From Entoloma clypeatum (Eukaryota > Basidiomycota > Agaricomycetes > Agaricales > Entolomataceae): DNA of 64,000 bases. A program made the position numbers and the translations under genes. Positions 36,597-47,349 of the stretch are shown here, piece after piece. The notes beneath the pieces were generated by a model. That model was not told where the DNA came from. It did not search any database and saw nothing but the letters and a program-made list of their open reading frames with translations. Each line of letters begins with the position of its first letter. The stretch's first letter is position 1. The stretch covers positions 558,001 through 622,000 of the forward strand of contig OY751493.1 in assembly GCA_963565915.1 (NCBI GenBank), read 5' to 3'.

Positions 36597-37099
36597 CACG
36601 CGACGCCGACGTGGCGAGGATCTTCGGATGATTTGAGATGTTTTACGTAGCGGGGTTCAAATGATGATCAGAGAATGGATGCATGTTGAGTGAGGAGAAC
36701 AGAGTTCGTCCTGACGACGATGTGCCCATTTCTCGAGTATATACCAAAACGGTGGGATGTGGGTTTTCTTTTTCCAGTGGGATTGCTTTTCGCCGGAAAA
36801 GTGTTTCAGTGCCATTTTTCTATAAGTCGGTGGCATTTCCACGATCAGTGTTGTTGAGCCGAGCCGTCTGGGCGGGCTCAAGCGCTCAAGCTCAAGCTTC
36901 AAGGTCCGACTTCACTTTCTTGCAGTGAAGCCCAAAGCCCCGGCTTGGGCCGCGCCTCCTGCCCTTGGATATTCAGTGGCTTCGTTCATTGTGATTGAAT
37001 GACTAATTTAGGACATTGCGGCTATGACTCGAGCTCGCTGCGCTCGCTGCCATTGTGAGGCATTGCATCGACCTTGGACTTGAGGATAATCGATAATCA
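36597..37099. other. Intergenic, nothing recognised
   Basis: No gene is supported. A short region rich in GCTCAAG repeats lies at about 36877-36900. Confidence 0.45.
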
Positions 37100-37839
37100 A
37101 TGGAAGTGGTCACAATCGGTCACACAAGCCTGCGAGAAATCGACTACTCGTTATGGAAGGTTGTGGCTTCACAGCCACCCACCAATTATCAAACTGCAGC
37201 AGGAATGATTCCACAGACCAGCCCTGGATACGCCCCAATACAACAAAATATCACCCTCAGCGCCTCGCAGTTCCCCAACCAACAAGGATTCCTGCCTGGA
37301 GAATCTCTCCACCAGGGCACAGATCCCAATTCCCTGGAGCTCTTCAAACAAAACATCCAAATCGCACAAGATCATGTGGCTCGCATACAGTCCCTTGCGA
37401 GGAGCACGTTAGCTGGGATGTACGTGAAAGTTGACGAGCATGATCCTGATTTCCATGTCCATTCCACTCATTGCCACCACCCGACAGACAGAACGCGTAT
37501 CATCCGGGAAGCAGCCCGACCCAAACCGAAAGTAAGTCGCCTCCCTTTCTCGGTAGACTTGCGATACCGATGGCGCCAAATCATGCAGCCAACATCGCCG
37601 CTTTGAAACAAGCTCTCACAGACTTCGACACCTTCATGTGGCAGACAGGCGTCGGCGCACTTCCGCTGCTGCCACTTGCTGAGCCTAATTCACCCGTCAT
37701 TCCTCCGACAGAGGCACAGCTGATGGAAGACACCAATGGGTCGATTCAGTCGCTGTACGAAAGACTGAAGCGCAGTCAAGACAGTGCAGCCGTCGTCACC
37801 AACCTCCTGGGTGCTCCGGAAGCTGCATCTCGGAAATGA
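37100..37839 (+). CDS. Conserved-looking orphan protein
   Basis: Three exons. The start is ATG 37100 or, as likely, ATG 37205 (MIPQTSPGYAP). Junctions are at/gtacgtg ... cgacag, giving STLAGIQNAYHPGSSPTQTE, and a/gtaagtc ... atgcag, giving TETNIAALKQAL. The stop is at 37837-37839. The protein has about 160-195 residues: a proline/glutamine-rich start, a helical block (LFKQNIQIAQDHVARIQSLA), then QTGVGALPLLP, and an end with SLYERLKRSQDSAAVVTNLL. The clean phases at both junctions support a real gene. No domain is recognised, and no signal peptide or membrane segment is visible. Confidence 0.6.
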
Positions 37840-38439
37840 TTGTCTCATTGCCCCGGTTGCGATCCACTTGGCTGATCGATCACGAGGTGAGTTCATATCG
37901 TGTTTCTGGGCGTCCCTTTTAATGTCCTGATATTTCAGGGTCTTGTTTATCCTGTAGGTTCATCTACGAAGGCAAGAGAGGGAAAGCCCTGATACACAGT
38001 ATCGCATGTAAATGTGACTCGACCACTGAACTTCACCTCCCGGAGATATAATGTCGCGTCATCAGGGTGCAATCTGTAGGCAGAAAGAGTCGGCTTTTGT
38101 GATCCTGAACGGAACTTCATCTGCACAGCTTAATATACGGGCGTATCCACCATCCTAATCACCAGACTCGAGCGACGAGCTGTCCGTTCATCAGAAAGCA
38201 TTCTAACGTCGATTTTCGCGCCAGTGTGTATCTCTGGACGCAATCTTATTGATATCGCGCAGTCGGGGTCGTCTTGTCGCCAATCTCCAAGACTGGCAGC
38301 AATAACCTCTTACCACATAGAGCTATGAGTCGATTCACACGACGCTTGAGTCTTGCACACCGCCAGTTTCTCACACACCAGCCATGTATCTCAAGATGAA
38401 GAGTGGATCCACCCTCATGCTCCCTTTATCAGCGTTTTC
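37840..38439. other. Intergenic, nothing recognised
   Basis: No supported gene. It lies between the orphan gene and the amylase remnant and may hold the lost 5' end of the latter. Confidence 0.4.
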
Positions 38440-39526
38440 CAACTCTACCGCCAGAGACTCCTCGAGGTGATCCATATCTACCCTCCACCAGCACGCCATC
38501 TGGCTCCAAATCCGTCGTTGTCCAGATGTTCCAGTGGAACTGGGACAGCCTCGCGGCGAACTTCATCGGGCCTGCTGCCAGTGGGTATGGTTTTGTTCAA
38601 GGCAAGTCGCCGATCTGTTTTTCGTCTCCACGTATACTGATACTACATGCCACCTCAGTGAGCCCAGCACAAGAACATATCTAAGGATCTCAGGGGTGGA
38701 TCAACTATCAGCCAGTATCGTACACGTTGACGTCGAAGCGAGCCCAGTATCAAGAGTACGTGCTGAAGTTGAAATTTCATCCTTAGGCTGGGCTTGTGGT
38801 TCATTCGTGTTTGACTATAGTATGATTTCGACTTGTCATGCGGCAGGGGTTCCCCCAGTTCTCGCATATTGTGTTAGCTCAGGAGGGAACTGTACGGGGA
38901 CGGGGTATGTGCTCGCATTTCTCGTCGTTTTGACGGCTGGGTGGTGAAGTGAAGGGATAAGGGTCACTGTTTCAGGCGGGGTTTAGACGGGAACTATCCC
39001 CGCTAGGAGGGCGATTGCGATCCATGGGGGTTCGTTGGGCGTTGGCAGTAGCGTCGTCGCGGTGATGTTCATCAAGAACGCGCTACAACTGTTTTCGGCG
39101 AGGTACGCTCAAAGATCCTCCGATCTCGACCAGTTTGAGTAACAGAACATCTTCCTCGTCGGCAGTATTTCCCAGCTTGAAAATTGGGCTCCTGCTTCAG
39201 CGGTACATCTTAGTCATTTCGATCGTTTGGCAAGGGATAGGCTTCTGAACACTTGACATTCTATATTGCAGCTCACGCTTTCTGATGGAAAGTATCCCAA
39301 TTGGACTGTGACGGCGAAATTTCCCGCTGACACCTCGTTCCGATACAAGTTCTTGAATCGAATGGAACGGTCCCTTGCTTTGATTTCCTTTTTTCTTTAC
39401 AGTCTGTGATTTGAGAGCTGAAGCCATATATATATCCAGGTGATTTGGGGGTCGGATCCCAATCGGAAGGGGATAGCCGCCGTTGCTGCGAGCGGGACCC
39501 AAGTTATTAGTTCATCGTGGAGGTGA
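38440..39526 (+). pseudogene. Alpha-amylase (GH13 + CBM20), internally deleted
   Basis: The N-terminal catalytic part is recognisable: SKSVVVQMFQWNWDSLAANF, GPAASGYGFVQ, an intron with GC-AG ends (38602-38658) leading to VSPAQEHI, then NYQPVSYTLTSKR, MISTCHAAGV and SSGGNCTGTG. These match fungal secreted alpha-amylases. Only about 100 bp later the frame pieces of a starch-binding CBM20 domain begin: NIFLVGSISQLENWAPASA, YPNWTVTAKFPADTSFRYKF, SDPNRK, and the typical end SSSWR with stop at 39524-39526. Roughly 350 residues of the TIM barrel, with all catalytic acids, are missing, and several frame changes are present. This is a dead gene. Confidence 0.82.
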
Positions 39527-40058
39527 TAGTCACTCCTATGTATACACATGACTCATCGCCATTGTCATTTCTCAAAATCAAAACAGAAATATGTGTACCC
39601 CCAATGATCGGTTGGTCTGTCATGATGCAAGATATATCCTACGGTTTTGCGTATTGAGTCTGAATCTTGGCAGTATCAAGTTCACTGCTTTCGATCTATT
39701 CATTTCGATCATTGGCCAATGAATTTTTTGCGAGTTTCTGGCCCCCAGGAAAACAAGTAGACCTCCGACAGCTGTACAGGGGGGTCATGCTTAACCCCCT
39801 CCTATGTACCGCCCATGCAAAGATAACCACCACACCGTCGTGGCAGAGCTCCATGACTCATGGAGCTCTCAACGTATATGACAGCCTCGTCCGCCGACCG
39901 GTATCCTGGCTATGGGAAAGTTGGCAGTACTGACGTGAGATCAAAACTGCTCTGATTATATACATATGACAATCGAGCAGAACCACCGCCCGGCCATCGG
40001 GGCAATCACATTGCCAATCACAAGAACGCTGGCCTGGGTTCACTGCTAGGGTGAGTGA
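39527..40058. other. Intergenic, nothing recognised
   Basis: Contains only short open frames. A GAGCTCCATGA/TCATGGAGCTC hairpin lies near 39846-39868, directly palindromic in sequence. Confidence 0.4.
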
Positions 40059-41750
40059 CTATATGACAAGTGCACGTCCAGTAAGGAGGAGCCTTGCATC
40101 CAAAATGCTGAAGAACTCCTCTGAGGCGGTGTAAGTATGAGGAATGTCACCGTCATCAGCTTCATCTCTCCACTGCAAGATTACATCTGCAGCACCACTC
40201 ATCTTCAAAACACGAGCAACGGCCAAGTGCAGATTGCACAGACTCGGCAAAGGTCCTTTTCCAAGTTTAGTTCCGTCAGGCCCTCCTCTGAACAAAACTT
40301 CATCGCCATCGACTTTCGTAATGGGCCAGGGACTAGAGGCATCCGCATAGGGGATTCTTCGGTAAATGTACTGGGTCTCGGGGGGAATAAGTAATGGTGA
40401 TGTTTTGATCATAATACTAGTCGTACCTGTCCGTTTTCTGCCTTCGCCTCTATTCCCCATTCTAATGAATCATACGCGTCGTGAGTGTTTTTCTCAAGGT
40501 TCATGGCGTTTCCGATGCTATTGATGTGTTGAGCAACCAAATCTCTCGTAGCATCGCCAGCGAACATGGCAATACATCGGGCTAACGGTATAGAATGAGG
40601 CAATGGGCAGGATATGGTTACATTATTCAGGCACACCTTTCCATGCACAGAGTTTGGAATAACGTGGGCCAGAATCGGCTTGATACCTAGAGCGTTCCGG
40701 GGCCCACGGAATGGGACATCCGACACCGGACACGACATGCCGTCCCGTTTGAATGACTACACAGTGGTGCGGTGAGTTTAATGAGGCATCGTATAGGATG
40801 CGCGTACATTACCAATCCCTTCAGGAGGCCCTGCTTCCTCGTTCCGAAGTTTTCCGCAGCGAGCATCTGAAGAAGCTCATCCGTTTCCTTTGAGAGAATA
40901 TTGCTGACTGAGAACGGGGTACCCGATGCAGATTTACGCCCTCTTGGATTTAAAACTGTTGAAGAATAAGTAAGTAACTGTCAAGCATCAAAATGGACCG
41001 GGAACTTTTAACCCACTCGCAACACCAAGATGAGCGAAGAATTCCGCTGCTATTTGCAGAACTGGGTTGAAATCGGTTTTCTCCAAGTCCACTTCTTTGA
41101 ACAAGATTTTTAATGATTCAAATGGCGCCGAAGAGTCGAATGGAGTGTATCTCAAGACTTCAACTTTATAATAATCAGCTAGGCCCCTGAGAGAATGACG
41201 CAAGATTTGCTCACTGTTTGCCTCGAGTCCTGGATGACAGCTTCCAAGCCGGTGCCAGAATTGATCCAATATACGACCCCGGAGCTTGTGCGATTCAACG
41301 ATGAGGTAGTACAAAAGCGGAGCAGCGAGAGCCTGACATTTGCTGTTATCGCTTCCTGGTGCCTGCAGGCGTTTCGCAATCGGCAATTTCCATTTCGCAT
41401 CGCTCAGGACGGCCAAAGCGTGGTCGTATATGGCGGTTTAACTAATGATCCATGCACAGCAGATGGTCATGAGCAGTCTTTGAAAGATGTTACGCGTCAC
41501 GCATACTAATCACGGCCATCATGTACCGCCAGCGATGCGGCCATGCTTCCTCGCCGCTCGGTAGTAATTCAAGCTCGCAATTGGCCTCTACCCCCCACGC
41601 CTCGGGCTCCAAATTTCTCAGCCTTGCGCTAAGGTCAGGACTCCTCTGACCGTGACACAAGCAGGATCTCGGCGGCTTCTCGATTTGGAGATGTTGGCCG
41701 TTGTGGTGGCGATGCACACCGAGTAAACTTTTCAATGACAATGATGGCAC
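40059..41750 (-). CDS. HNH_2-type (HNH endonuclease-like) protein
   Basis: Several exons, from MPSLSLKSLLGVHRHH (41750) to LLTGRALVI (stop at 40059). The central part reads FKRDGMSCPVSDVPF, PILAHVIPNS, INSIGNAMNL and NTHDAYDSLEWGIEAK. This is the H-x-P-N ... N ... H pattern of the HNH_2 domain found in many copies in mushroom genomes. The C-terminal block (TQYIYRRIPYADA, DGDEVLFRGG, PLPSLCNLHLAVARVL) is the usual companion segment of those proteins. The ~280 N-terminal residues are helical and unassigned. Nuclease activity is not demonstrated for the mushroom family. Exon borders are approximate. Confidence 0.65.
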
Positions 41751-41938
41751 CTCGAACGGGGGTTACAGATCCGTCCATCCTTATAAATTAACGCCGAACA
41801 TCCAGGCAAAGTCCCCCCCCGCCCTTGTTCCGATCGCCCTTGGAAAAGTGCTCCCAAGCTGCGCTGTTCTCCTCTCGTCTTTCGTTCACTGTTCCCCAGC
41901 CCGACGACAAATTGTACGACGTGGCATCGTGGTTGAGA

Positions 41939-44374
41939 ATGATGTGGGATAATATGGACGACCGTGTTCCCCCACCCCCAATGCAAACGCCTTTCCCGAC
42001 GTACGCCACTATCTGATTGCCTTCATAATGAATAACTGACAAGTACACCTTCGTATGTAGATATTCAATACCGTGTGTACAATGCTCACTGGATTTATAT
42101 CCATTTAACTCCGAACAGGGAGTACGCCGAACAAATGAGAAGTACATTTGCTCCGGGATACTATGCACAGACTTCCCCCACATACTTGTAAGATTGATCC
42201 CTCTCATTCTTCCAACTCACCATAGAAATTCCTCGTAAATGAGTTCAAAGCCAGTGTAATCGGCCACACTCTCTTTTGTGAGGAAAGCGCTGACCTCATT
42301 CTCAATATAGTTATGAACGTATAATATATTATGGCGACGCCCCGCCACCAACCTTTTTCAACGATCCTTCACATCCGCATGTACGAACACAATCGTTCCC
42401 CTTCCAACAACCAGAGCCAGAGCCCTACGTCCGAGCACGTGCGACCTCCCATTCTCATCACCACTCTCATTCCCATTCTCGCCATAACAATCATCACCCC
42501 TCTCATTCTCACCATCAGCCTGCTCCTGCTGCTGCCGCTGCTCCTCCGGCTCGACCGGTCCCAGCTAAGCCAAATGCTACACAGCCCAAACCAAACAAGG
42601 CGACGTCGAGCAAACCTCAGCAACCTGTCCCTCAACAGAGCACGACGCGTGCACCACTCGTCAAAGCGCACCCAGAGTTCAAATACTCCAAATGTACCGG
42701 TCGGAAGAAGGCGTTGTGTGTAAGTCTCTTCACGATCATCTATCAAGTTCGTCCCCCGATTATTTCCCATCAGATTGGAATCAACTACCGAGGACAACCC
42801 AACGAGCTCCGGGGGTGCATAAACGACGCCCGGCATATACGCAATTTCCTCGTCAGTAAGTGCATTTCATTCCAGGTAAACTCATCGACTTCCGATGGTC
42901 TGACCTGCATTGTTTTCGCGGAAAACAGAATACCATGGGTTCAAGGAAGGTGATATCGTCATGCTCAGTGACGATTCGAAGAACCCGCGTCAGCAACCGA
43001 CGAGGAAGAACATCTTGGACGCCATGCGCTGGCTCGTCCGGAACGCCAAGCCCCATGATTCATTATTCTTCCATTGTAAAGCACCCCTCCTTTTTTTTTT
43101 CGAGTCGCGGCTGAACTGGCCCGCCGATCTAGATTCCGGCCATGGTGGTCAGACGAAAGATTTGAATGGAGATGAGATTGATGGGTGGGATGAAGGTATG
43201 GTACTGGCAGTCAGGACAATCGTTTCCTTCTCTGATGAGGAAGCAGTGATCTACCCAGTGGATTTCAAGAAGAACGGGCATATTATTGATGACGTTAGTC
43301 TCTTTTGTCAACCTCTCTCACGTCCGACTGACGGGCCGGGCAGGAATTGAATGCTGTTATGGTTTGCTCTCACGGACTTTTGGTTCATCAGCACTAGTGA
43401 CATCCAACATATGTTCGCAGGTCAAGCCACTCCCTGCGGGTTGTAGATTGACTGTACGTCATCGTCTCCCGTCATCACCAGCCCCCGACTCAACGAACGT
43501 CACGTTTGGGCTTTATTATTACAGGCCTTGTTTGACGTGAGTCCAAATTTCGTTTCCTGTACGAGAGAGTCATCAAACAAACACCGGTCCCAGTCTTGCC
43601 ACTCTGGAACGGTCCTTGGTAAGTGTTCATGACCAATAACCGTCAGAAAAGCAGAGCATCTTATCGAAATGAAATTACGAAGACCTTCCGTTCATCGTAC
43701 GTGTTGACCGCTCCTCTGACGTCCTTCCACGAATGTTGAGGGATCTGAATCAGTACTCGTCACACGGCCGCTTGAAAGGAAGTCAGATCACGCCTCGGTT
43801 TCGACAACAGTTTGCTACTTCTTCCGATGTGGTGAGAATTTTTCATGGTATCTTCTGCCAGGTCTACGATCGTTCAGCAACATTGATAGGTATCCTGGTC
43901 GGCCTGTAAAGATGGCCAAACTAGTGTAGACACATTTGCTGGAGGACAACCTGTCGGCGCGATGAGCTATGTACGTTTGTTTTTTGTCCTTTTCAATGGA
44001 CCACTAATAACAGAACTTTTTTTTTTTTTTTTTTTTGCTTCACTTTTCGAAGGCGTTCATCCAGTCTTTGAGTATGTTCACGATTCCGCTCCCGATTTAG
44101 AATGATTTGACCCCACATATCCCCAGCGAGGAACCCAAAGCAGACGTACCAAGAGTTACTCAGATCGGTCAGGTACGGCTTCAAGATTGACAGTTTTCAC
44201 TTTTGACTTTTGATCTGAGGGTCCTGAATATAGGTTGATCCTGAATCCAAAGTACAGTCAGAAACCGCAGTTGGGCAGCTCCCATCCCATCGTAACGATT
44301 CTGCTCATTTTTTATTTGGAAGTTTTGCGTGCTGATCCTCTTATCAGGATACCTCCTTACGGTTTATTTTATGA
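41939..44374 (+). CDS. Type I metacaspase with His-rich prodomain
   Basis: It starts at ATG 41939 ([15 protein letters not shown]) or ATG 41954 and stops TGA at 44372-44374, with about twelve short introns. The prodomain is proline- and histidine-rich ([17 protein letters not shown], coded at about 42445-42500) and Pro/Ala-rich after that. The caspase-fold p20 starts at [23 protein letters not shown]. The catalytic histidine is in [11 protein letters not shown] (the intron splits HY from SGH, about 43075-43132). The catalytic cysteine is in [16 protein letters not shown] after the intron ending near 43595. The p10 part includes [15 protein letters not shown] and GAMSYAFIQSL and ends DTSLRFIL. 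Metacaspases are Ca-dependent Arg/Lys-specific proteases in stress, proteostasis and cell death. All catalytic residues are present. Confidence 0.88.
44017..44036 (+). repeat. T homopolymer in metacaspase intron
   Basis: About 20 consecutive T residues form the pyrimidine tract before an exon of the metacaspase. Confidence 0.8.
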
Positions 44375-45830
44375 CTAGATAATTCCAACGGATTTGAAGG
44401 ACTTCGTTACAGTGTGTATGCCGAATTTCTCTTTTCGCGACGGGACTTGTGTGTTAAGAAATGAAATCACTTGTAACTGTACGTTCATACTTTATGACCC
44501 TGTTAATTAACGACTATGAATTATGATATATGTCACATATGTATTATCGGTGGCTCGCCGATATCGACCTGATACGAGTCATAACTTGCCCAGTCATGGT
44601 CTCATGTTCAGGGACCCTCCGGAACGCCCCCTACTGAACACGGGACAAACGACACAAGGCGCCTTCCGAGTGATCCTCCAACGCCGCTGGCGTTGGCCCC
44701 AATTCAACCACAAGTTCACGGCAGCCAAAAAGCCAGACTGGGATGACTCCGACTCACCATATTGTCAAGGTATCAGTGGATGGCAATCGAACCTCTGGAA
44801 GTCAACTGAAAGCTGCGAACAATTCAAGTGTCAGGGACCCCGAGCCTAATGGCGATTCAAAGGGGAACCCAAAGCCTGGCGTGGCGTCACCTCGGTTTTA
44901 TAATTTTTTTTTTGACTTCTTTCTCCAGGGTATGTATGTCGTACGCGATCTTGCCAACATTCGAGAAACCCAAACCTGAAGGACCTTTTTTTTGTTTTTG
45001 TTTTTGTTTTTGTTTTTTGCAGCGCACGCAGGCCTTCAGGGAACTAAGTACTCGTGCAACGCATTACTATGTGGTGATAGGTTTCATGGCAGACGCCTCA
45101 CGACTCGGAACTCTCAGTTGGATGTTTGCGCGGGGTATCTATCTGGGTAGTACGTTACGGGATACCATGTTCTATTTGTGACCGGTGCCGAACTTTGATG
45201 CATCGTTCTTTTGCAGTCATGGACTAGCTCAAGCCCAGTTAATACTGAAGTCTTATGCTAGTGTTATCCTTGCAAATCACTTTGCTTATTTCCCTCCGTC
45301 TGGATTTTCTGGAGTCCAGAAACTAGTTACGTAGAAGTCGCAGCTGGGCAGCTCCCAGGAGCTGCCATCCACCCTGCGAGGTTTTGCTCCCTTCGTCATG
45401 ATAAAAAGGAGATACTAATTCAATGGATTTGAAGGAATTCGTCACGAACTGGTGTCCTTTTCACGACGGGACTGATGTAACGAATGCGAACGCTTGTAAA
45501 TGTACAATGTGTTAGTTACCGGCTACAATACTAACACTGGCTTGTTGATAGTTCCAACCTGATCATAACTTGTGCACTTAGACTGGCAGTGACGACTCGG
45601 ATTTCATGTTCAAAAACATCGAATCTGACCACCGCGCCCGCCGGAACAGTTCATCAAACGGAGCAGGGGAAGGCTTGAGCGGAGGATGGAAGTGATGGCC
45701 GCACTTCGCAGGTCCTTTGCAGAGCTCGCCACAAACGCACGCCCTCCCCCTACTGAGCGCGAGATAAACCCAACGAGATGCCTTCCGAGTGATCCTCCAA
45801 CGCCGGCGGCGCTGGCGCTGCTCCTTCATC
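44240..45830. repeat. Local segmental duplication (about 44240-44710 and 45320-45830)
   Basis: Copy 1 begins in the last metacaspase exons and copy 2 lies about 1.1 kb downstream. Shared blocks include CAG(T/C)TGGGCAGCTCCCA, GGATTTGAAGGA(C/A)TTCGT, CACTTGTAA/GCTTGTAAATGTAC and CTGATCATAACTTG-like sequence. They end with CTTCCGAGTGATCCTCCAAC in both (about 44668 and 45783), the last being within the TPR-like gene on the minus strand. So the duplicated unit spans the 3' ends of two convergent genes. Copies are diverged and carry indels. Confidence 0.65.
44375..45577. other. Duplicated, non-functional stretch with (TTTTTG)n
   Basis: Holds copy 1 of the duplicated TPR-gene tail, degraded metacaspase-like 3' sequence, and a TTTTTG microsatellite of about four units at 44988-45016. 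Plus-strand open frames (44743-45181) are not recognised. Confidence 0.5.
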
Positions 45831-46245
45831 AACGTACTGAACGGGCCAAAGATGGCAAGGAGGTCTTCTTTCGTGATGACGTTCATTCCTAACAAGTCAA
45901 TCAAATGAAAAAGATGGCCAATGGTCAGTCTTCCCGAACTTGCCAGCGAGAGTTCGAAATGGGCACATTTACCCATGTATTTGAAGCACCATGACTTGTG
46001 CAGACGAAGCCACCATATGGTTGTTGGGCAGACATGCTCTCGGTACTGGTTGATCGCCGTCGTATATGCGTCGATGGCTCTGTGAGGCTTGCGCTTGGCG
46101 ACGAGCCTGTCTCCCAATGTGAGCATCGCTCTGGCCTGGCCCTCCATCTCTGTCGGAGGAAACGATCGATGAGTCCTGGGATCGATTGTAGGGAGCTTTG
46201 GACAGGAAACTTACGGCAGGTAGGGCACGCCGTTGTTGACACCAT
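45578..46245 (-). CDS. Small TPR-like protein R with Cys/His-rich tail
   Basis: It starts at 46245 (MVSTTACPTC). Intron 1 (gtaagtttcc ... ccgacag) gives CQMEGQARAMLTLGDRLV. The next block (AIDAYTTAINQYREHVCPTT, IWWLRLHKSWCFKYMG) has the spacing of a TPR-type helix pair and matches its divergent neighbour at 46652-47084. A second intron then leads to GMNVITKEDLLAIFGPF and a basic run (QRQRRRRWRITRK). The tail is CVCGELCKGPAKCGHHFHPP and looks able to bind zinc. The stop is at 45578. The tail segment lies in the duplicated block. TATAAGA sits about 40 bp upstream (46282-46288, minus strand). The function is unknown. Confidence 0.6.
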
Positions 46246-46281
46246 GGCTGTCAGATTGCCTAGGAGGGGTCGTACAGGACG

Positions 46282-46288
46282 TCTTATA
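46282..46288 (-). promoter_or_regulatory. TATA-like box of TPR-like gene R
   Basis: TATAAGA on the minus strand, 37-43 bp before the ATG at 46245. The paralogue has a matching TATAAGG at 46610. Confidence 0.5.
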
Positions 46289-46609
46289 GCCCCATGTTAC
46301 GGAAAATAGGGACTTGGGAGGAAAACATGTGAAGGATGTTATTAAGGAGTTGCTTGACCCCCTCTATCGTTTTCACGGGGAGAGGAGAAATAGGATTAAC
46401 GCTTTACAGGATGCGCCAGCCATCGGTGAGCAGTAGAGGGAGGGGATGCAAGTAGCGCAAATTCGAAGACGGATGGTCGAAGTTCATCCCAAAAGAGATC
46501 AAATTTGAAGTCCGCAAAGAATACTTTGATGTCTTTCGATGCGATCTCATTTTCACAAGCTCCCTGTGAGGCTGTCCAGCCGACCCCCCTCCTCCTAATC
46601 CTCCACTCA

Positions 46610-46616
46610 TATAAGG
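46610..46616 (+). promoter_or_regulatory. TATA-like box of TPR-like gene S
   Basis: TATAAGG, 36 bp before the ATG at 46652. The two divergent paralogues thus keep similar core promoters within a 406-bp gap. Confidence 0.5.
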
Positions 46617-46651
46617 AGGGAGTTCAATCACAATGACGACATTATTCAAAC

Positions 46652-47084
46652 ATGATGAACGCAGAAACTGCCAACACCACTAGCTTTATGCTTCTCCCTC
46701 ACGGTAAGCACAATCCATATTCCATCCTTCGCTTCTAACGTAATCCTGGTTTCCCTATTCCTCAACAGAATACGAAGAAAAGGTGCAGACGATCCTGGCG
46801 CGAGGCAACAAGTTCATCGACCAGGGAAATCCTGAACGAGCATTGGCCATGTACACGGCCTCGATAAACATATTTGGAGGGCTCGTCCATCCGAAGACGC
46901 TGTGGTTGCTCGGGATGAACCGAGCGTGGTGCTATAACCTTATGGGTGAGCAATCAAAAATTATTATTTTCCCGTCAGTGTGAGACGATGGATTGATTGA
47001 TTGATTACAGGAATGCACGCTGACGCGTTGGAGGAGTACGACGCTCTAAACGATGCAGCTTTGGACCTCGCGCGCATGTTATAA
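46652..47084 (+). CDS. Small TPR-like protein S
   Basis: Three exons starting MMNAETANTTSFMLLPHEYE and ending DLARML with TAA at 47082-47084, about 98 residues. The middle (RGNKFIDQGNPERALAMYTA, then HPKTLWLLGMNRAWCYNLMG, then MHADALEEYDALNDAALDLA) is a TPR-like helical pair. The sequence matches gene R position by position in the first part (GDRLVAKRKPHRAIDAYTTA). R and S are therefore divergent paralogues; S lacks the Cys/His tail. It may act as a protein-interaction module, but no partner is known. Intron phases agree between the two genes. Confidence 0.68.
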
Positions 47085-47349
47085 TGGAAAGCTCTGCCTT
47101 GGACTTGTGACCCATTATGCCTCCGGTCAGGGATCTGGAGAGGGTGGATGATTGTTTTGGCCACAAGCCCTGTCTCGCTAACGGTTACTTTTATCCCTTT
47201 ACACATACAACAATCGTTGAAACATTACTATCAGTAATATATTATGTACACGCGGCACCTCTGACGTTTTCTAGTTAATGGTATATAAGTAAACCAAATA
47301 TCCGTTCCCGTGGGTATCAACAACTGCCACCGCAATACGAACTCCACTT

